In this document: positions 8,716 to 19,709 of the stretch, in pieces
Numbering within the stretch: position 1 is the first letter of the stretch
Layout: each line of letters opens with the position of its first letter
From: Nematostella vectensis
Lineage: Eukaryota; Cnidaria; Anthozoa; Actiniaria; Edwardsiidae
Assembly (NCBI RefSeq): GCF_932526225.1
Contig: NC_064038.1
Span: forward strand, 18,525,075 to 18,589,074
Length of the DNA: 64,000 bases
Reading direction: 5' to 3'
Translations under genes and position numbers: made by a program
The notes under the pieces: generated by a model
What the model was told of the DNA's origin: nothing
Databases searched by the model: none
What the model saw: the letters and a program-made list of their open reading frames with translations, nothing else

Positions 8716-9056
8716 AGTAGGGCGCGGTAAGTACTTGGATGGGTGACCGCTTCGGAATACCGTGTGCTGTAGGCATTTCCTTTTTGTTATCGAGGTACTG
8801 ACAGGACTGTTATATAATAGATAGATGTTACACAGTTCTATCGTTTACGGCCATACCACTGAGAAAGCACCAGTTCTCGTCCGATCACAGAACTTAAAGT
8901 CAGTATGGCACGGTTAGTACTTGGACGGGTGACCGCCTGGGAATACCGTTTGCTGTAGGCATTTCCTTTTTGTTATCGAGGTACTCACAGGACTGTTATA
9001 TAATAGATAGATCTTAAACAGTTCTATCGTCTACGGCCATACCACTGAGAAAGCAC

Positions 9057-9087
<31 letters not shown>

Positions 9088-9242
9088 AGTAGGGCGCGGT
9101 AAGTACTTGGATGGGTGACCGCCTGGGAATACCGTGTGCTGTAGGCATTTACTTTTTGTTTTCGAAGTACTAACAGGACTGTTATATAATAGATAGATCT
9201 TAAACAGTTCTATCGTCTACGGCCATACCACTGAGAAAGCAC

Positions 9243-9273
<31 letters not shown>

Positions 9274-9428
9274 AGTAGGGCGCGGTTAGTACTTGGATGG
9301 GTGACCGCCTGGGAATACCGTGTGCTGTAGGCATTTACCTTTTGTTTTCGAAGTACTAACAGGACTGTTATATAATAGATAGATCTTACACAGTTCTATC
9401 GTCTACGGCCATACCACTGAGAAAGCAC

Positions 9429-9459
<31 letters not shown>

Positions 9460-9586
9460 AGTAGGGCGCGGTTAGTACTTGGATGGGTGACCGCCTGGGA
9501 ATACCGTGTGCTGTAGGCATTTCCTTTTTGTCATCGAAGTACTCACAGGACTGTTATATAATATATATTTCTTACACAGTTCTGTC

Positions 9587-9614
9587 GTCTACGGACATAC
9601 CACTGAGAAAGCAC

Positions 9615-9645
<31 letters not shown>

Positions 9646-9705
9646 AGTAGGGCGCGGTTAGTACTTGGATGGGTGACCGCCTGGGAATACCGTGTGCTGT
9701 AGGCA
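9587..9705 (+). rRNA. 5S rRNA: 5S rRNA gene, G1 with C9A
   Basis: C9A (TACGGAC) puts A opposite G110 at the inner end of helix I. The gene at 9773 has the same change and is otherwise G1 after an S3 spacer, so a one-unit tandem step copied the gene and fused it to an S3 spacer. C9A also marks 5681, 8471 and 10889. Confidence 0.92.
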
Positions 9706-9772
9706 TTTCCTTTTTGTCATCGAAGTACTCACAGGACTGTTATATAATAGATAGATCTTACACAGTTCTATC

Positions 9773-9800
9773 GTCTACGGACATACCACTGAGAAAGCAC

Positions 9801-9831
<31 letters not shown>

Positions 9832-9891
9832 AGTAGGGCGCGGTTAGTACTTGGATGGGTGACCGCCTGGGAATACCGTGTGCTGTAGGCA
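9773..9891 (+). rRNA. 5S rRNA: 5S rRNA gene, G1 with C9A after an S3 spacer
   Basis: The S3 spacer is elsewhere mostly followed by G2, but here by a G1 gene with C9A. The gene matches the upstream neighbour at 9587 while the spacer matches the downstream neighbour. This is the expected product of an unequal exchange near the spacer-gene boundary. Confidence 0.9.
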
Positions 9892-9986
9892 TTTCCTTTT
9901 TGTCATCGAAGTACTCACAGGACTGTTATATAATAGATAGATCTTACACAGTTCTATCGTCTACGGCCATACCACTTAGAAAGCAC

Positions 9987-10017
<31 letters not shown>

Positions 10018-10358
10018 AGTAGGGCGCGGTAAGTACTTGGATGGGTGACCGCTTCGGAATACCGTGTGCTGTAGGCATTTCCTTTTTGTTATCGAGGTAC
10101 TGACAGGACTGTTATATAATAGATAGATGTTACACAGTTCTATCGTTTACGGCCATACCACTGAGAAAGCACCAGTTCTCGTCCGATCACAGAACTTAAA
10201 GTCAGTATGGCACGGTTAGTACTTGGACGGGTGACCGCCTGGGAATACCGTTTGCTGTAGGCATTTCCTTTTTGTTATCGAGGTACTCACAGGACTGTTA
10301 TATAATAGATAGATCTTAAACAGTTCTATCGTCTACGGCCATACCACTGAGAAAGCAC

Positions 10359-10389
<31 letters not shown>

Positions 10390-10544
10390 AGTAGGGCGCG
10401 GTAAGTACTTGGATGGGTGACCGCCTGGGAATACCGTGTGCTGTAGGCATTTACTTTTTGTTTTCGAAGTACTAACAGGACTGTTATATAATAGATAGAT
10501 CTTAAACAGTTCTATCGTCTACGGCCATACCACTGAGAAAGCAC

Positions 10545-10575
<31 letters not shown>

Positions 10576-10730
10576 AGTAGGGCGCGGTTAGTACTTGGAT
10601 GGGTGACCGCCTGGGAATACCGTGTGCTGTAGGCATTTACCTTTTGTTTTCGAAGTACTAACAGGACTGTTATATAATAGATAGATCTTACACAGTTCTA
10701 TCGTCTACGGCCATACCACTGAGAAAGCAC

Positions 10731-10761
<31 letters not shown>

Positions 10762-10916
10762 AGTAGGGCGCGGTTAGTACTTGGATGGGTGACCGCCTGG
10801 GAATACCGTGTGCTGTAGGCATTTCCTTTTTGTCATCGAAGTACTCACAGGACTGTTATATAATATATATTTCTTACACAGTTCTGTCGTCTACGGACAT
10901 ACCACTGAGAAAGCAC

Positions 10917-10947
<31 letters not shown>

Positions 10948-11102
10948 AGTAGGGCGCGGTTAGTACTTGGATGGGTGACCGCCTGGGAATACCGTGTGCT
11001 GTAGGCATTTCCTTTTTGTCATCGAAGTACTCACAGGACTGTTATATAATAGATAGATCTTACACAGTTCTATCGTCTACGGCCATACCACTTAGAAAGC
11101 AC

Positions 11103-11133
<31 letters not shown>

Positions 11134-11474
11134 AGTAGGGCGCGGTAAGTACTTGGATGGGTGACCGCTTCGGAATACCGTGTGCTGTAGGCATTTCCTT
11201 TTTGTTATCGAGGTACTGACAGGACTGTTATATTATAGATAGATGTTACACAGTTCTATCGTTTACGGCCATACCACTGAGAAAGCACCAGTTCTCGTCC
11301 GATCACAGAACTTAAAGTCAGTATGGCACGGTTAGTACTTGGACGGGTGACCGCCTGGGAATACCGTTTGCTGTAGGCATTTCCTTTTTGTTATCGAGGT
11401 ACTCACAGGACTGTTATATAATAGATAGATCTTAAACAGTTCTATCGTCTACGGCCATACCACTGAGAAAGCAC

Positions 11475-11505
<31 letters not shown>

Positions 11506-11660
11506 AGTAGGGCGCGGTTAGTACTTGGATGGGTGACCGCCTGGGAATACCGTGTGCTGTAGGCATTTACTTTTTGTTTTCGAAGTACTAACAGGACTGT
11601 TATATAATAGATAGATCTTACACAGTTCTATCGTCTACGGCCATACCACTGAGAAAGCAC

Positions 11661-11691
<31 letters not shown>

Positions 11692-11844
11692 AGTAGGGCG
11701 CGGTTAGTACTTGGATGGGTGACCGCCTGGGAATACCGTGTGCTGTAGGCATTTCCTTTTTCTTACCAAAGTACTCACAGGACTGTTATATAATATATAT
11801 TTCTTACACAGTTCTGTCGTCTACGGCCATACCACTGAGAAAGC

Positions 11845-11877
<33 letters not shown>

Positions 11878-12218
11878 AGTAGGGCGCGGTTAGTACTTGG
11901 ATGGGTGACCGCCTGGGAATACCGTGTGCTGTAGGCATTTCCTTTTTGTTATCGAGGTACTAACAGGACTGTTATATAATAGATAGATCTTAAACAGTTC
12001 TGTCGTCTACGACCATACCACTGAGAAAGCACCGGTTCTCGTCCGATCAACGAAGTTAAGCTCAGTAGGGCGCGGTTAGTACTTGGATGGGTGACCGCCT
12101 GGGAATACCGTGTGCTGTAGGCATTTCCTTTTTGTCATCGAAGTACTCACAGGACTGTTATATAATAGATAGATCTTACACAGTTCTATCGTCTACGGCC
12201 ATACCACTTAGAAAGCAC

Positions 12219-12249
<31 letters not shown>

Positions 12250-12776
12250 AGTAGGGCGCGGTAAGTACTTGGATGGGTGACCGCTTCGGAATACCGTGTG
12301 CTGTAGGCATTTCCTTTTTGTTATCGAGGTACTGACAGGACTGTTATATAATAGATAGATGTTACACAGTTCTATCGTTTACGGCCATACCACTGAGAAA
12401 GCACCAGTTCTCGGCCGATCACAGAACTTAAAGTCAGTAGGGCACGGTTAGTACTTGGACGGGTGACCGCCTGGGAATACCGTGTGCTGTAGGCATTTCC
12501 TTTTTGTTATCGAGGTACTCACAGGACTGTTATATAATAGATAGATCTTAAACAGTTCTATCGTCTACGGCCATACCACTGAGAAAGCACCGGTTCTCGT
12601 CCGATCACTGAAGTTAAGCTCAGTAGGGCGCGGTTAGTACTTGGATGGGTGACCGCCTGGGAATACCGTGTGCTGTAGGCATTTCCTTTTTGTCATCGAA
12701 TTACTCACAGGACTGTTATATAATATATATTTCTTACACAGTTCTGTCGTCTACGGCCATACCACTTAGAAAGCAC

Positions 12777-12807
<31 letters not shown>

Positions 12808-12867
12808 AGTAGGGCGCGGTAAGTACTTGGATGGGTGACCGCCTGGGAATACCGTGTGCTGTAGGCA

Positions 12868-12934
12868 TTTCCTTTTTGTTACCAAAGTACTCACAGGACT
12901 GTTATATAAAATCTATTTCTTACACAGTTCTGTC
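12868..12934 (+). other. Spacer type S6 (reference copy)
   Basis: Recognised by GTTACCAAAG (or GTTACCGAAG) and TATATAAAATCTATTTCTTACACAG, ending TTCTGTC. The upstream element TATATAAAA (12903-12911, at -32) is closer to a textbook TATA box than that of the other spacers. The S6 head first appears before 11819, the complete S6 here, and it is common to the window end. It precedes the G4, G6 and G7 genes. Confidence 0.88.
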
Positions 12935-13053
12935 GTCTACGGCCATACCACTGAGAAAGCACCGGTTCTCGTCCGATCACCGTAGTTAAGCTCAGTAGGG
13001 CACGGTTAGTACTTGGATGGGTGACCGCCTGGGAATACCGTGTGCTGTAGGCA
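12935..13053 (+). rRNA. 5S rRNA: 5S rRNA gene, class G4 (reference copy)
   Basis: Differs from G1 by A49T (ACCGTAGTT) and G68A (GGGCACGG). G68A changes a G-U into an A-U pair in helix V, so the fold is kept. A49T lies at the edge of box A in an unpaired region. Both changes look mild. With the strong TATA-like S6 spacer this class could well be active. Similar copies include 18594, 21198, 23058, 23802, 28638, 31428, 34590, 38496, 45006, 48168, 52074, 52260, 60630 and 63234. Confidence 0.92.
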
Positions 13054-13120
13054 TTTCCTTTTTGTCATCGAAGTACTCACAGGACTGTTATATAATAGAT
13101 AGATCTTACACAGTTCTATC

Positions 13121-13239
13121 GTCTACGGCCATACCACTTAGAAAGCACCGGTTCTCGTCCTATCACCGAAGTTAAGCTCATTAGGAAGCGGTAAGTACTT
13201 GAATGGGTGACCGCTTCGGAATACCGTGTGCTGTAGGCA
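13121..13239 (+). rRNA. 5S rRNA: 5S rRNA gene, damaged G2
   Basis: G2 class with extra changes: CCTATCACC for CCGATCACC, CATTAGGAAGCGG around 59-71 and CTTGAATGGG in box C. A related copy at 24174 has CATTAGGAAACGG and the same CTTGAATGGG. With helix II, helix V and box C all touched, it is probably not functional. Confidence 0.85.
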
Positions 13240-13520
13240 TTTCCTTTTTGTTATCGAGGAACTGACAGGACTGTTATATAATAGATAGATGTTACACAGT
13301 TCTATCGTTTACGGCCATACCACTGAGAAAGCACCAGTTCTCGTCCGATCACAGAACTTAAAGTCAGTATGGCACGGTTAGTACTTGGACGGGTGACCGC
13401 CTGGGAATACCGTGTGCTGTAGGCATTTCCTTTTTGTTATCGAGGTACTCACAGGACTGTTATATAATAGATAGATCTTAAACAGTTCTATCGTCTACGG
13501 CCATACCACTGAGAAAGCAC

Positions 13521-13551
<31 letters not shown>

Positions 13552-13706
13552 AGTAGGGCGCGGTTAGTACTTGGATGGGTGACCGCCTGGGAATACCGTG
13601 TGCTGTTGGCATTTACTTTTTGTTTTCGAAGTACTAACAGGACTGTTATATAATAGATAGATCTTACACAGTTCTATCGTCTACGGCCATACCACTGAGA
13701 AAGCAC

Positions 13707-13737
<31 letters not shown>

Positions 13738-13892
13738 AGTAGGGCGCGGTTAGTACTTGGATGGGTGACCGCCTGGGAATACCGTGTGCTGTAGGCATTT
13801 CCTTTTTGTCATCGAAGTACTCACAGGACTGTTATATAATATATATTTCTTACACAGTTCTGTCGTCTACGGCCATACCACTGAGAAAGCAC

Positions 13893-13923
<31 letters not shown>

Positions 13924-14450
13924 AGTAGGGCGCGGTTAGTACTTGGATGGGTGACCGCCTGGGAATACCGTGTGCTGTAGGCATTTCCTTTTTGTCATCG
14001 AAGTACTCACAGGACTGTTATATAATAGATAGATCTTACACAGTTCTGTCGTCTACGGCCATACCACTGAGAAAGCACCGGTTCTCGTCCGATCACCGTA
14101 GTTAAGCTCAGTAGGGCACGGTTAGTACTTGGATGGGTGACCGCCTGGGAATACCGTGTGCTGTAGGCATTTCCTTTTTATTATCGAGGTACTCACAGGA
14201 CTGTTATATAATAGATAGATCTTAAACAGTTCTGTCGTCTACGGCCATACCACTGAGAAAGCACCGGTTCTCGTCCGATCACCGTAGTTAAGCTCAGTAG
14301 GGCACGGTTAGTACTTGGATGGGTGACCGCCTGGGAATACCGTGTGCTGTAGGCATTTCCTTTTTGTTATCAAGGTACTCACAGGACTGTTATATAATAG
14401 ATAGATCTTAAACAGTTCTGTCGTCTACGACCATACCACTGAGAAAGCAC

Positions 14451-14481
<31 letters not shown>

Positions 14482-14636
14482 AGTAGGGCGCGGTTAGTAC
14501 TTGGATGGGTGACCGCCTGGGAATACCGTGTGCTGTAGGCATTTCCTTTTTGTCATCGAAGTACTCACAGGACTGTTAGATAATAGATAGATCTTACACA
14601 GTTCTATCGTCTACGGCCATACCACTTAAAAAGCAC

Positions 14637-14667
<31 letters not shown>

Positions 14668-14794
14668 AGTAGGGCGCGGTAAGTACTTGGATGGGTGACC
14701 GCCTGGGAATACCGTGTGCTGTAGGCATTTCCTTTTTGTCATCGAAGTACTCACAGGACTGTTATATAATAGATAGATCTTACACAGTTCTATC

Positions 14795-14913
14795 GTTTAC
14801 GGCCATACCACTGAGAAAGCACCAGTTCTCGTCCGATCACAGAACTTAAAGTCAGTAGGGCACGGTTAGTAGTTGGACGGGTGACCGCCTGGGAATACCG
14901 TGTGCTGTAGGCA
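14795..14913 (+). rRNA. 5S rRNA: 5S rRNA gene, G3 after an S3-like spacer, C78G
   Basis: G3 body with C78G (GTAGTTGG), preceded by an S3 spacer (GATCTTACACAG) rather than S4. The same combination occurs at 27150, 46494, 46680 and 50586, all members of one duplicated lineage. Confidence 0.9.
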
Positions 14914-15008
14914 TTTCCTTTTTGTTATCGAGGTACTCACAGGACTGTTATATAATAGATAGATCTTAAACAGTTCTATCGTCTACGGCCATACCACTGA
15001 GAAAGCAC

Positions 15009-15039
<31 letters not shown>

Positions 15040-15566
15040 AGTAGGGCGCGGTTAGTACTTGGATGGGTGACCGCCTGGGAATACCGTGTGCTGTAGGCAT
15101 TTACTTTTTGTTTTCGAAGTACTAACAGGACTGTTATATAATAGATAGATCTTACACAGTTCTATCGTCTACGGCCATACCACTGAAAAAGCACCGGTTC
15201 TCGTCCGATCACCGAACTTAAGCTCAGTAGGGCGCGGTTAGTACTTGGATGGGTGACCGCCTGGGAATACCGTGTGCTGTAGGCATTTCCTTTTTGTCAT
15301 CGAAGTACTCACAGGACTGTTATATAATATATATTTCTTACACAGTTCTGTCGTCTACGGCCATACCACTGAGAAAGCACCGGTTCTCGTCCGATCACCG
15401 TAGTTAAGCTCATTAGGGCACGGTTAGTACTTGGATGGGTGACCGCCTGAGAATACCGTGTGCTGTAGGCATTTTCTTTTTGTTATCGTGGTACTTACAC
15501 GACTGTTATATAATAGATAGATCTTAAACAGTTCTGTCGTCTACGGCCATACCACTGAGAAAGCAC

Positions 15567-15597
<31 letters not shown>

Positions 15598-15724
15598 AGT
15601 AGGGCGCGGTAAGTACTTGGATGGGTGACCGCTTCGGAATACCGTGTGCTGTAGGCATTTCCTTTTTGTTACCGAAGTACTCACAGGACTGTTATATAAA
15701 ATCTATTTCTTACACAGTTCTGTC

Positions 15725-15843
15725 GTCTACGGCCATACCACTGAGAAAGCACCGGTTCCCGTCCTATTACCGTAGTTAAGCTCATTAGGGCACGGTTAGT
15801 ACTTGGACGGGTGACCGCCTGGAAATACCGTGTGCTGTAGGCA
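15725..15843 (+). rRNA. 5S rRNA: 5S rRNA gene, class G6 (reference copy)
   Basis: Changes from G1 include T35C (GGTTCCCG), G41T (CCTATT), C44T, A49T, G61T, G68A, T84C and G99A (CCTGGAAA). T84C is shared with G3, A49T and G68A with G4. The G61T change breaks C17-G61 in helix II. Near-identical copies lie at 32544, 35706, 39612 and 53376. A version with GTCCGATT is found at 42402, 44820, 55608 and 58398. Confidence 0.9.
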
Positions 15844-15910
15844 TTTCCTTTTTGTTACCGAAGTACTCACAGGACTGTTATATAAAATCTATTTCTTACA
15901 CACTTCTGTC

Positions 15911-16029
15911 GTCTACGGCCATATCACTGAGAAAGCACCGGTTCTCGTCCGATCACCGTAGTTAAGCTCAGTAGGGCACGGCTAGTACTTGGATTGGTGA
16001 CCGCCTGGGAATACCGTCTGCTGTAGGCA
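15911..16029 (+). rRNA. 5S rRNA: 5S rRNA gene, class G7 (reference copy)
   Basis: A G4 derivative with T72C (CACGGCTAG) and G85T (GGATTGGTG), ending CCGTCTGCTG (G108C). T72C puts C opposite A103, and G108C puts C opposite C67 in helix V. G85T hits box C. Copies lie at 33102, 36264, 40170, 42588, 53934, 56166 and 58956. The repeated inheritance of an apparently defective gene suggests hitchhiking in large blocks. Confidence 0.9.
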
Positions 16030-16124
16030 TTTCTTTTTTGTTATCGAGGTACTCACAGGACTGTTATATAATAGATAGATCTTAAACAGTTCTATCGTCT
16101 ACGGCCATACCACTGAGAAAGCAC

Positions 16125-16155
<31 letters not shown>

Positions 16156-16310
16156 AGTAGGGCGCGGTTAGTACTTGGATGGGTGACCGCCTGGGAATAC
16201 CGTGTGCTGTAGGCATTTCCTTTTTGTCATCGAAGTACTAACAGGACTGTTATATAATAGATAGATCTTAAACAGTTCTGTCGTCTACGACCATACCACT
16301 GAGAAAGCAC

Positions 16311-16341
<31 letters not shown>

Positions 16342-16468
16342 AGTAGGGCGCGGTTAGTACTTGGATGGGTGACCGCCTGGGAATACCGTGTGCTGTAGGC
16401 ATTTCCTTTTTGTCATCGAAGTACTCACAGGACTGTTATATAATAGATAGATCTTACACAGTTCTATC

Positions 16469-16496
16469 GTCTAAGGCCATACCACTTAGAAAGCAC

Positions 16497-16527
<31 letters not shown>

Positions 16528-16587
16528 AGTAGGGCGCGGTAAGTACTTGGATGGGTGACCGCTTCGGAATACCGTGTGCTGTAGGCA
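16469..16587 (+). rRNA. 5S rRNA: 5S rRNA gene, G2 with C6A
   Basis: G2 class with C6A (GTCTAAGG), opposing A6 to G113 in helix I. With G19T it has two lost pairs. Confidence 0.9.
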
Positions 16588-16682
16588 TTTCCTTTTTGTT
16601 ATCGAGGTACTCACAGGACTGTTATATAATAGATAGATCTTAAACTGTTCTAACGTCTACGGCCATACCACTGAGAAAGCAC

Positions 16683-16713
<31 letters not shown>

Positions 16714-17426
16714 AGTAGGGCGCGGTTAGTACTTGGATGGGTGACCGCCTGGGAATACCGTGTGCTGTAGGCATTTACTTTTTGTTTTCGAAGTACTCAC
16801 AGGACTGTTATATAATATATATTTCTTACACAGTTCTGTCGTCTACGGCCATACCACTGAGAAAGCACCGGTTCTCGTCCGATCACCGTAGTTAAGCTCA
16901 TTAGGGCACGGTTAGTACTTGGATGGGTGACCGCCTGAGAATACCGTGTGCTGTAGGCATTTTCTTTTTGTTATCGTGGTACTCACAGGACTGTTATATA
17001 ATAGATAGATCTTAAACAGTTCTGTCGTCTACGGCCATACCACTGAGAAAGCACCGGTTCTCGTCCGATCACCGACGTTAAGCTCAGTAGGGCGCGGTAA
17101 GTACTTGGATGGGTGACCGCTTCGGAATACCGTGTGCTGTAGGCATTTCCTTTTTGTTACCGAAGTACTCACAGGACTGTTATATAAAATCTATTTCTTA
17201 CACAGTTCTGTCGTCTACGGCCATACCACTGAGAAAGCACCGGTTCTCGTCCGATCACCGTAGTTAAGCTCAGTAGGGCACGGTTAGTACTTGGATGGGT
17301 GACCGCCTGGGAATACAGTGTGCTGTAGGCATTTCCTTTTTGTTATCGAGGTACTCACAGGACTGTTATATAATAGATAGATCTTAAACAGTTCTATCGT
17401 CTACGGCCATACCACTGAGAAAGCAC

Positions 17427-17457
<31 letters not shown>

Positions 17458-17612
17458 AGTAGGGCGCGGTTAGTACTTGGATGGGTGACCGCCTGGGAAT
17501 ACCGTGTGCTGTAGGCATTTACTTTTTGTTTTCGAAGTACTAACAGGACTGTTATATAATAGATAGATCTTACACAGTTCTATCGTCTACGGCCATACCA
17601 CTGAAAAAGCAC

Positions 17613-17643
<31 letters not shown>

Positions 17644-17770
17644 AGTAGGGCGCGGTTAGTACTTGGATGGGTGACCGCCTGGGAATACCGTGTGCTGTAG
17701 GCATTTCCTTTTTGTCATCGAAGTACTCACAGGACTGTTATATAATATATATTTCTTACACAGTTCTGTC

Positions 17771-17889
17771 GTCTACGGCCATACCACTGAGAAAGCACCG
17801 GTTCTCGTCCGATCACCGAATTTAAGCTCAGTAGGGCGCGGTAAGTACTTGGATGGGTGACCGCTTCGGAATACCGTGTGCTGTTGGCA
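17771..17889 (+). rRNA. 5S rRNA: 5S rRNA gene lacking its terminator
   Basis: The gene follows S2 and carries G51T (GAATTT), T73A, C95T, G97C and A115T (CTGTTGGC). It matches the genes at 27708, 47238 and 51144. Here the sequence after the gene is TTTCCTT and then jumps into the middle of a G3 gene, so no run of four T follows. Pol III would be expected to read on through the remnant to TTTTT at 17974-17978, giving an RNA of about 205 nt instead of about 125. A115T opposes U4 in helix I. Confidence 0.9.
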
Positions 17890-17896
17890 TTTCCTT

Positions 17897-17968
17897 AAAC
17901 TTAAAGTCAGTAGGGCACGGTTAGTACTTGGACGGGTGACCGCCTGGGAATACCGTGTGCTGTAGGCA
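17897..17968 (+). pseudogene. Truncated 5S gene, last 72 nt of a G3 copy
   Basis: Begins AACTTAAAGTCAG-like (G3 box A) directly after TTTCCTT and runs to TGTAGGCA. Intact relatives (27894, 47424, 51330) show that 107 bp are gone, covering most of an S4 spacer and the first 47 or so bases of the gene. It lacks its own promoter region and the 5' half of helices I-III. It has its own T-run at 17974-17978. This is the only large indel in the window. Confidence 0.92.
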
Positions 17969-18035
17969 TTTCCTTTTTGTTATCGAGGTACTCACAGGAC
18001 TGTTATATAATAGATAGATCTTAAACTGTTCTAAC

Positions 18036-18154
18036 GTCTACGGCCATACCACTGAGAAAGCAAGGGTTCTCGTCCGATCACCGAAGTTAAGCTCAGTAGG
18101 GCGCGGTTAGTACTTGGATGGGTGACCGCCTAAAAATACCGTGTGCTGTAGGCA
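18036..18154 (+). pseudogene. 5S gene copy with clustered damage
   Basis: Full length, but with GCAAGGG (C28A, C29G) and CCTAAAAAT (G97A, G98A, G99A). The first breaks C29-G48 in helix III and the second alters the end of box C. It directly follows the truncated copy. Relatives at 28080, 47610 and 51516 are clean G1, so this damage is private to this copy. Clustered changes beside the deletion may reflect one error-prone repair event. Confidence 0.82.
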
Positions 18155-18221
18155 TTTCCTTTTTGTCATCGAAGTACTCACGGGACTGTTATATGATATA
18201 TATTTCTTACACAGTTCTGTC

Positions 18222-18340
18222 GTCTACGGCCATACCACTTAGAAAGCACCGGTTCTCGTCCGATCACCGAAGTTAAGTTCAGTAGGGCGCGGTTAGTACT
18301 TGGATGGGTGACCGCCTGGGAATACCGTGTGCTGTAGGCA
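18222..18340 (+). rRNA. 5S rRNA: 5S rRNA gene, G19T with G1 3' part
   Basis: Mosaic: CACTTAG as in G2, but GGTTAG and GCCTGGG as in G1, plus C57T (AAGTTCAG). The upstream element reads TATGATATA, with a G inside the TATA-like block, also seen before 41100 and 41658. Confidence 0.88.
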
Positions 18341-18435
18341 TTTCCTTTTTGTCATCGAAGTACTCACAGGACTGTTATATAATAGATAGATCTTACACAG
18401 TTCTATCGTCTACAGCCATACCACTTAGAAAGCAC

Positions 18436-18466
<31 letters not shown>

Positions 18467-18807
18467 AGTAGGGCGCGGTAAGTACTTGGATGGGTGACCG
18501 CTTCGGAATACCGTGTGCTGTAGGCATTTCCTTTTTGTTACCAAAGTACTCACAGGACTGTTATATAAAATCTATTTCTTACACAGTTCTGTCGTCTACG
18601 GCCATACCACTGAGAAAGCACCGGTTCTCGTCCGATCACCGTAGTTAAGCTCAGTAGGGCACGGTTAGTACTTGGATGGGTGACCGCCTGGGAATACCGT
18701 GTGCTGTAGGCATTTCCTTTTTGTTATCGTGGTACTCACAGGACTGTTATATAATAGATAGATCTTAAACAGTTCTGTCGTCTACGGCCATACCACTGAG
18801 AAAGCAC

Positions 18808-18838
<31 letters not shown>

Positions 18839-18965
18839 AGTAGGGCGCGGTAAGTACTTGGATGGGTGATCGCTTCGGAATACCGTGTGCTGTAGGCATT
18901 TCCTTTTTGTTACCGAAGTACTCACAGGAGTGTTATATAAAATCTATTTCTTACACAGTTCTGTC

Positions 18966-19084
18966 GTCTACGGCCATACCACTGAGAAAGCACCGGTTCT
19001 CGTCCGATTACCGTAGTTAAGCTCATTAGGGCACGGTTAGTACTTGGACGGGTGACCGCCTGGAAATACCGTGTGCTGTAGGCA
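18966..19084 (+). rRNA. 5S rRNA: 5S rRNA gene, G6-like without T35C
   Basis: C44T, A49T, G61T, G68A, T84C and G99A, but GGTTCTCG kept. The spacer has GGAGTGTT for GGACTGTT. The same unit recurs at 29010 and 48540, and this marks the S6 cluster shared by three distant blocks. Confidence 0.9.
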
Positions 19085-19151
19085 TTTCCTTTTTGTTAAC
19101 GAAGTACTCACAGGACTGTTATATAAAATCTATTTCTTACACAGTTCTGTC

Positions 19152-19270
19152 GTCTACGGCCATACCACTGAGAAAGCACCGGTTCTCGTCCGATCACCGT
19201 AGTTAAGCTCAGAAGGGCACGGTTAGTACTTGGATGGGTGACCGCTTCGGAATACCGTGTGCTGTAGGCA
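19152..19270 (+). rRNA. 5S rRNA: 5S rRNA gene, G4 with G2-like 3' end
   Basis: G4 markers at 49 and 68, then GCTTCGG (C95T, G97C) as in G2. A private T62A (AGAAGGG) breaks A16-U62. It matches 29196 and 48726, which lack the private change. Confidence 0.88.
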
Positions 19271-19337
19271 TTTCCTTTTTGTTACCGAAGTACTCACAGG
19301 ACTGTTATATCAAATCTATTTCTTACACAGTTCTGTC

Positions 19338-19456
19338 GTCTACGGCCATACCACTGAGAAAGCACCGGTTCTCGTCCGATCACCGTAGTTAAGCTCAGTA
19401 GGGCACGGTTAGTACTTGGACGGGTGAGCGCCTGGGAATACCGTGTGCTGTAGGCA
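19338..19456 (+). rRNA. 5S rRNA: 5S rRNA gene, G4/G3 mosaic with TATATCAAA upstream
   Basis: A49T, G68A and T84C, with C91G (GTGAGCGCC). The TATA-like block is TATATCAAA (19306-19314). Copies at 29382 and 48912 share the upstream block and T84C. Confidence 0.88.
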
Positions 19457-19709
19457 TTTCCATTTTGTTATCGAGGTACTCACAGGACTGTTATATAATA
19501 GATAGATCTTAAACAGTTCTATCGTCTACGGCCATACCACTGAGAAAGCACCGGTTCTCGTCCGATCACCAAAGTTAAGCTCAGTAGGGCGCGGTTAGTA
19601 CTTGGATGGGTGACCACCTGGGAATACCGTGTGCTGTAGGCATTTACTTTTTGTTTTCGAAGTACTAACAGGACTGTTATATAATAGATAGATCTTACAC
19701 AGTTCTATC

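Larger units (their letters stand above)
5428..11751 (+). repeat. Five-unit higher-order repeat zone (930 bp cycle)
   Basis: The 34 genes at 5495+186k (k=0-33) follow the order S1-G1, S5-G1, S2-G1, S3-G2, S4-G3. G3 genes lie at 6053, 6983, 7913 and 8843 (930 apart), then 10145 (1302 later) and 11261 (1116 later). Longer cycles arise from a repeated S5-G1 unit (7355/7541, 9215/9401, 10517/10703) or an added S3-G1 unit (9773). The first cycle lacks the S5 unit. By my typing the 34 genes are 22 G1, 6 G2 and 6 G3. Confidence 0.88.

Noticed and set aside
17890-17896. Transposon excision or insertion scar at the 107-bp deletion
   Set aside because: There is no terminal repeat, target-site duplication or foreign sequence. 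It is a plain deletion between a spacer T-run and the middle of a gene.
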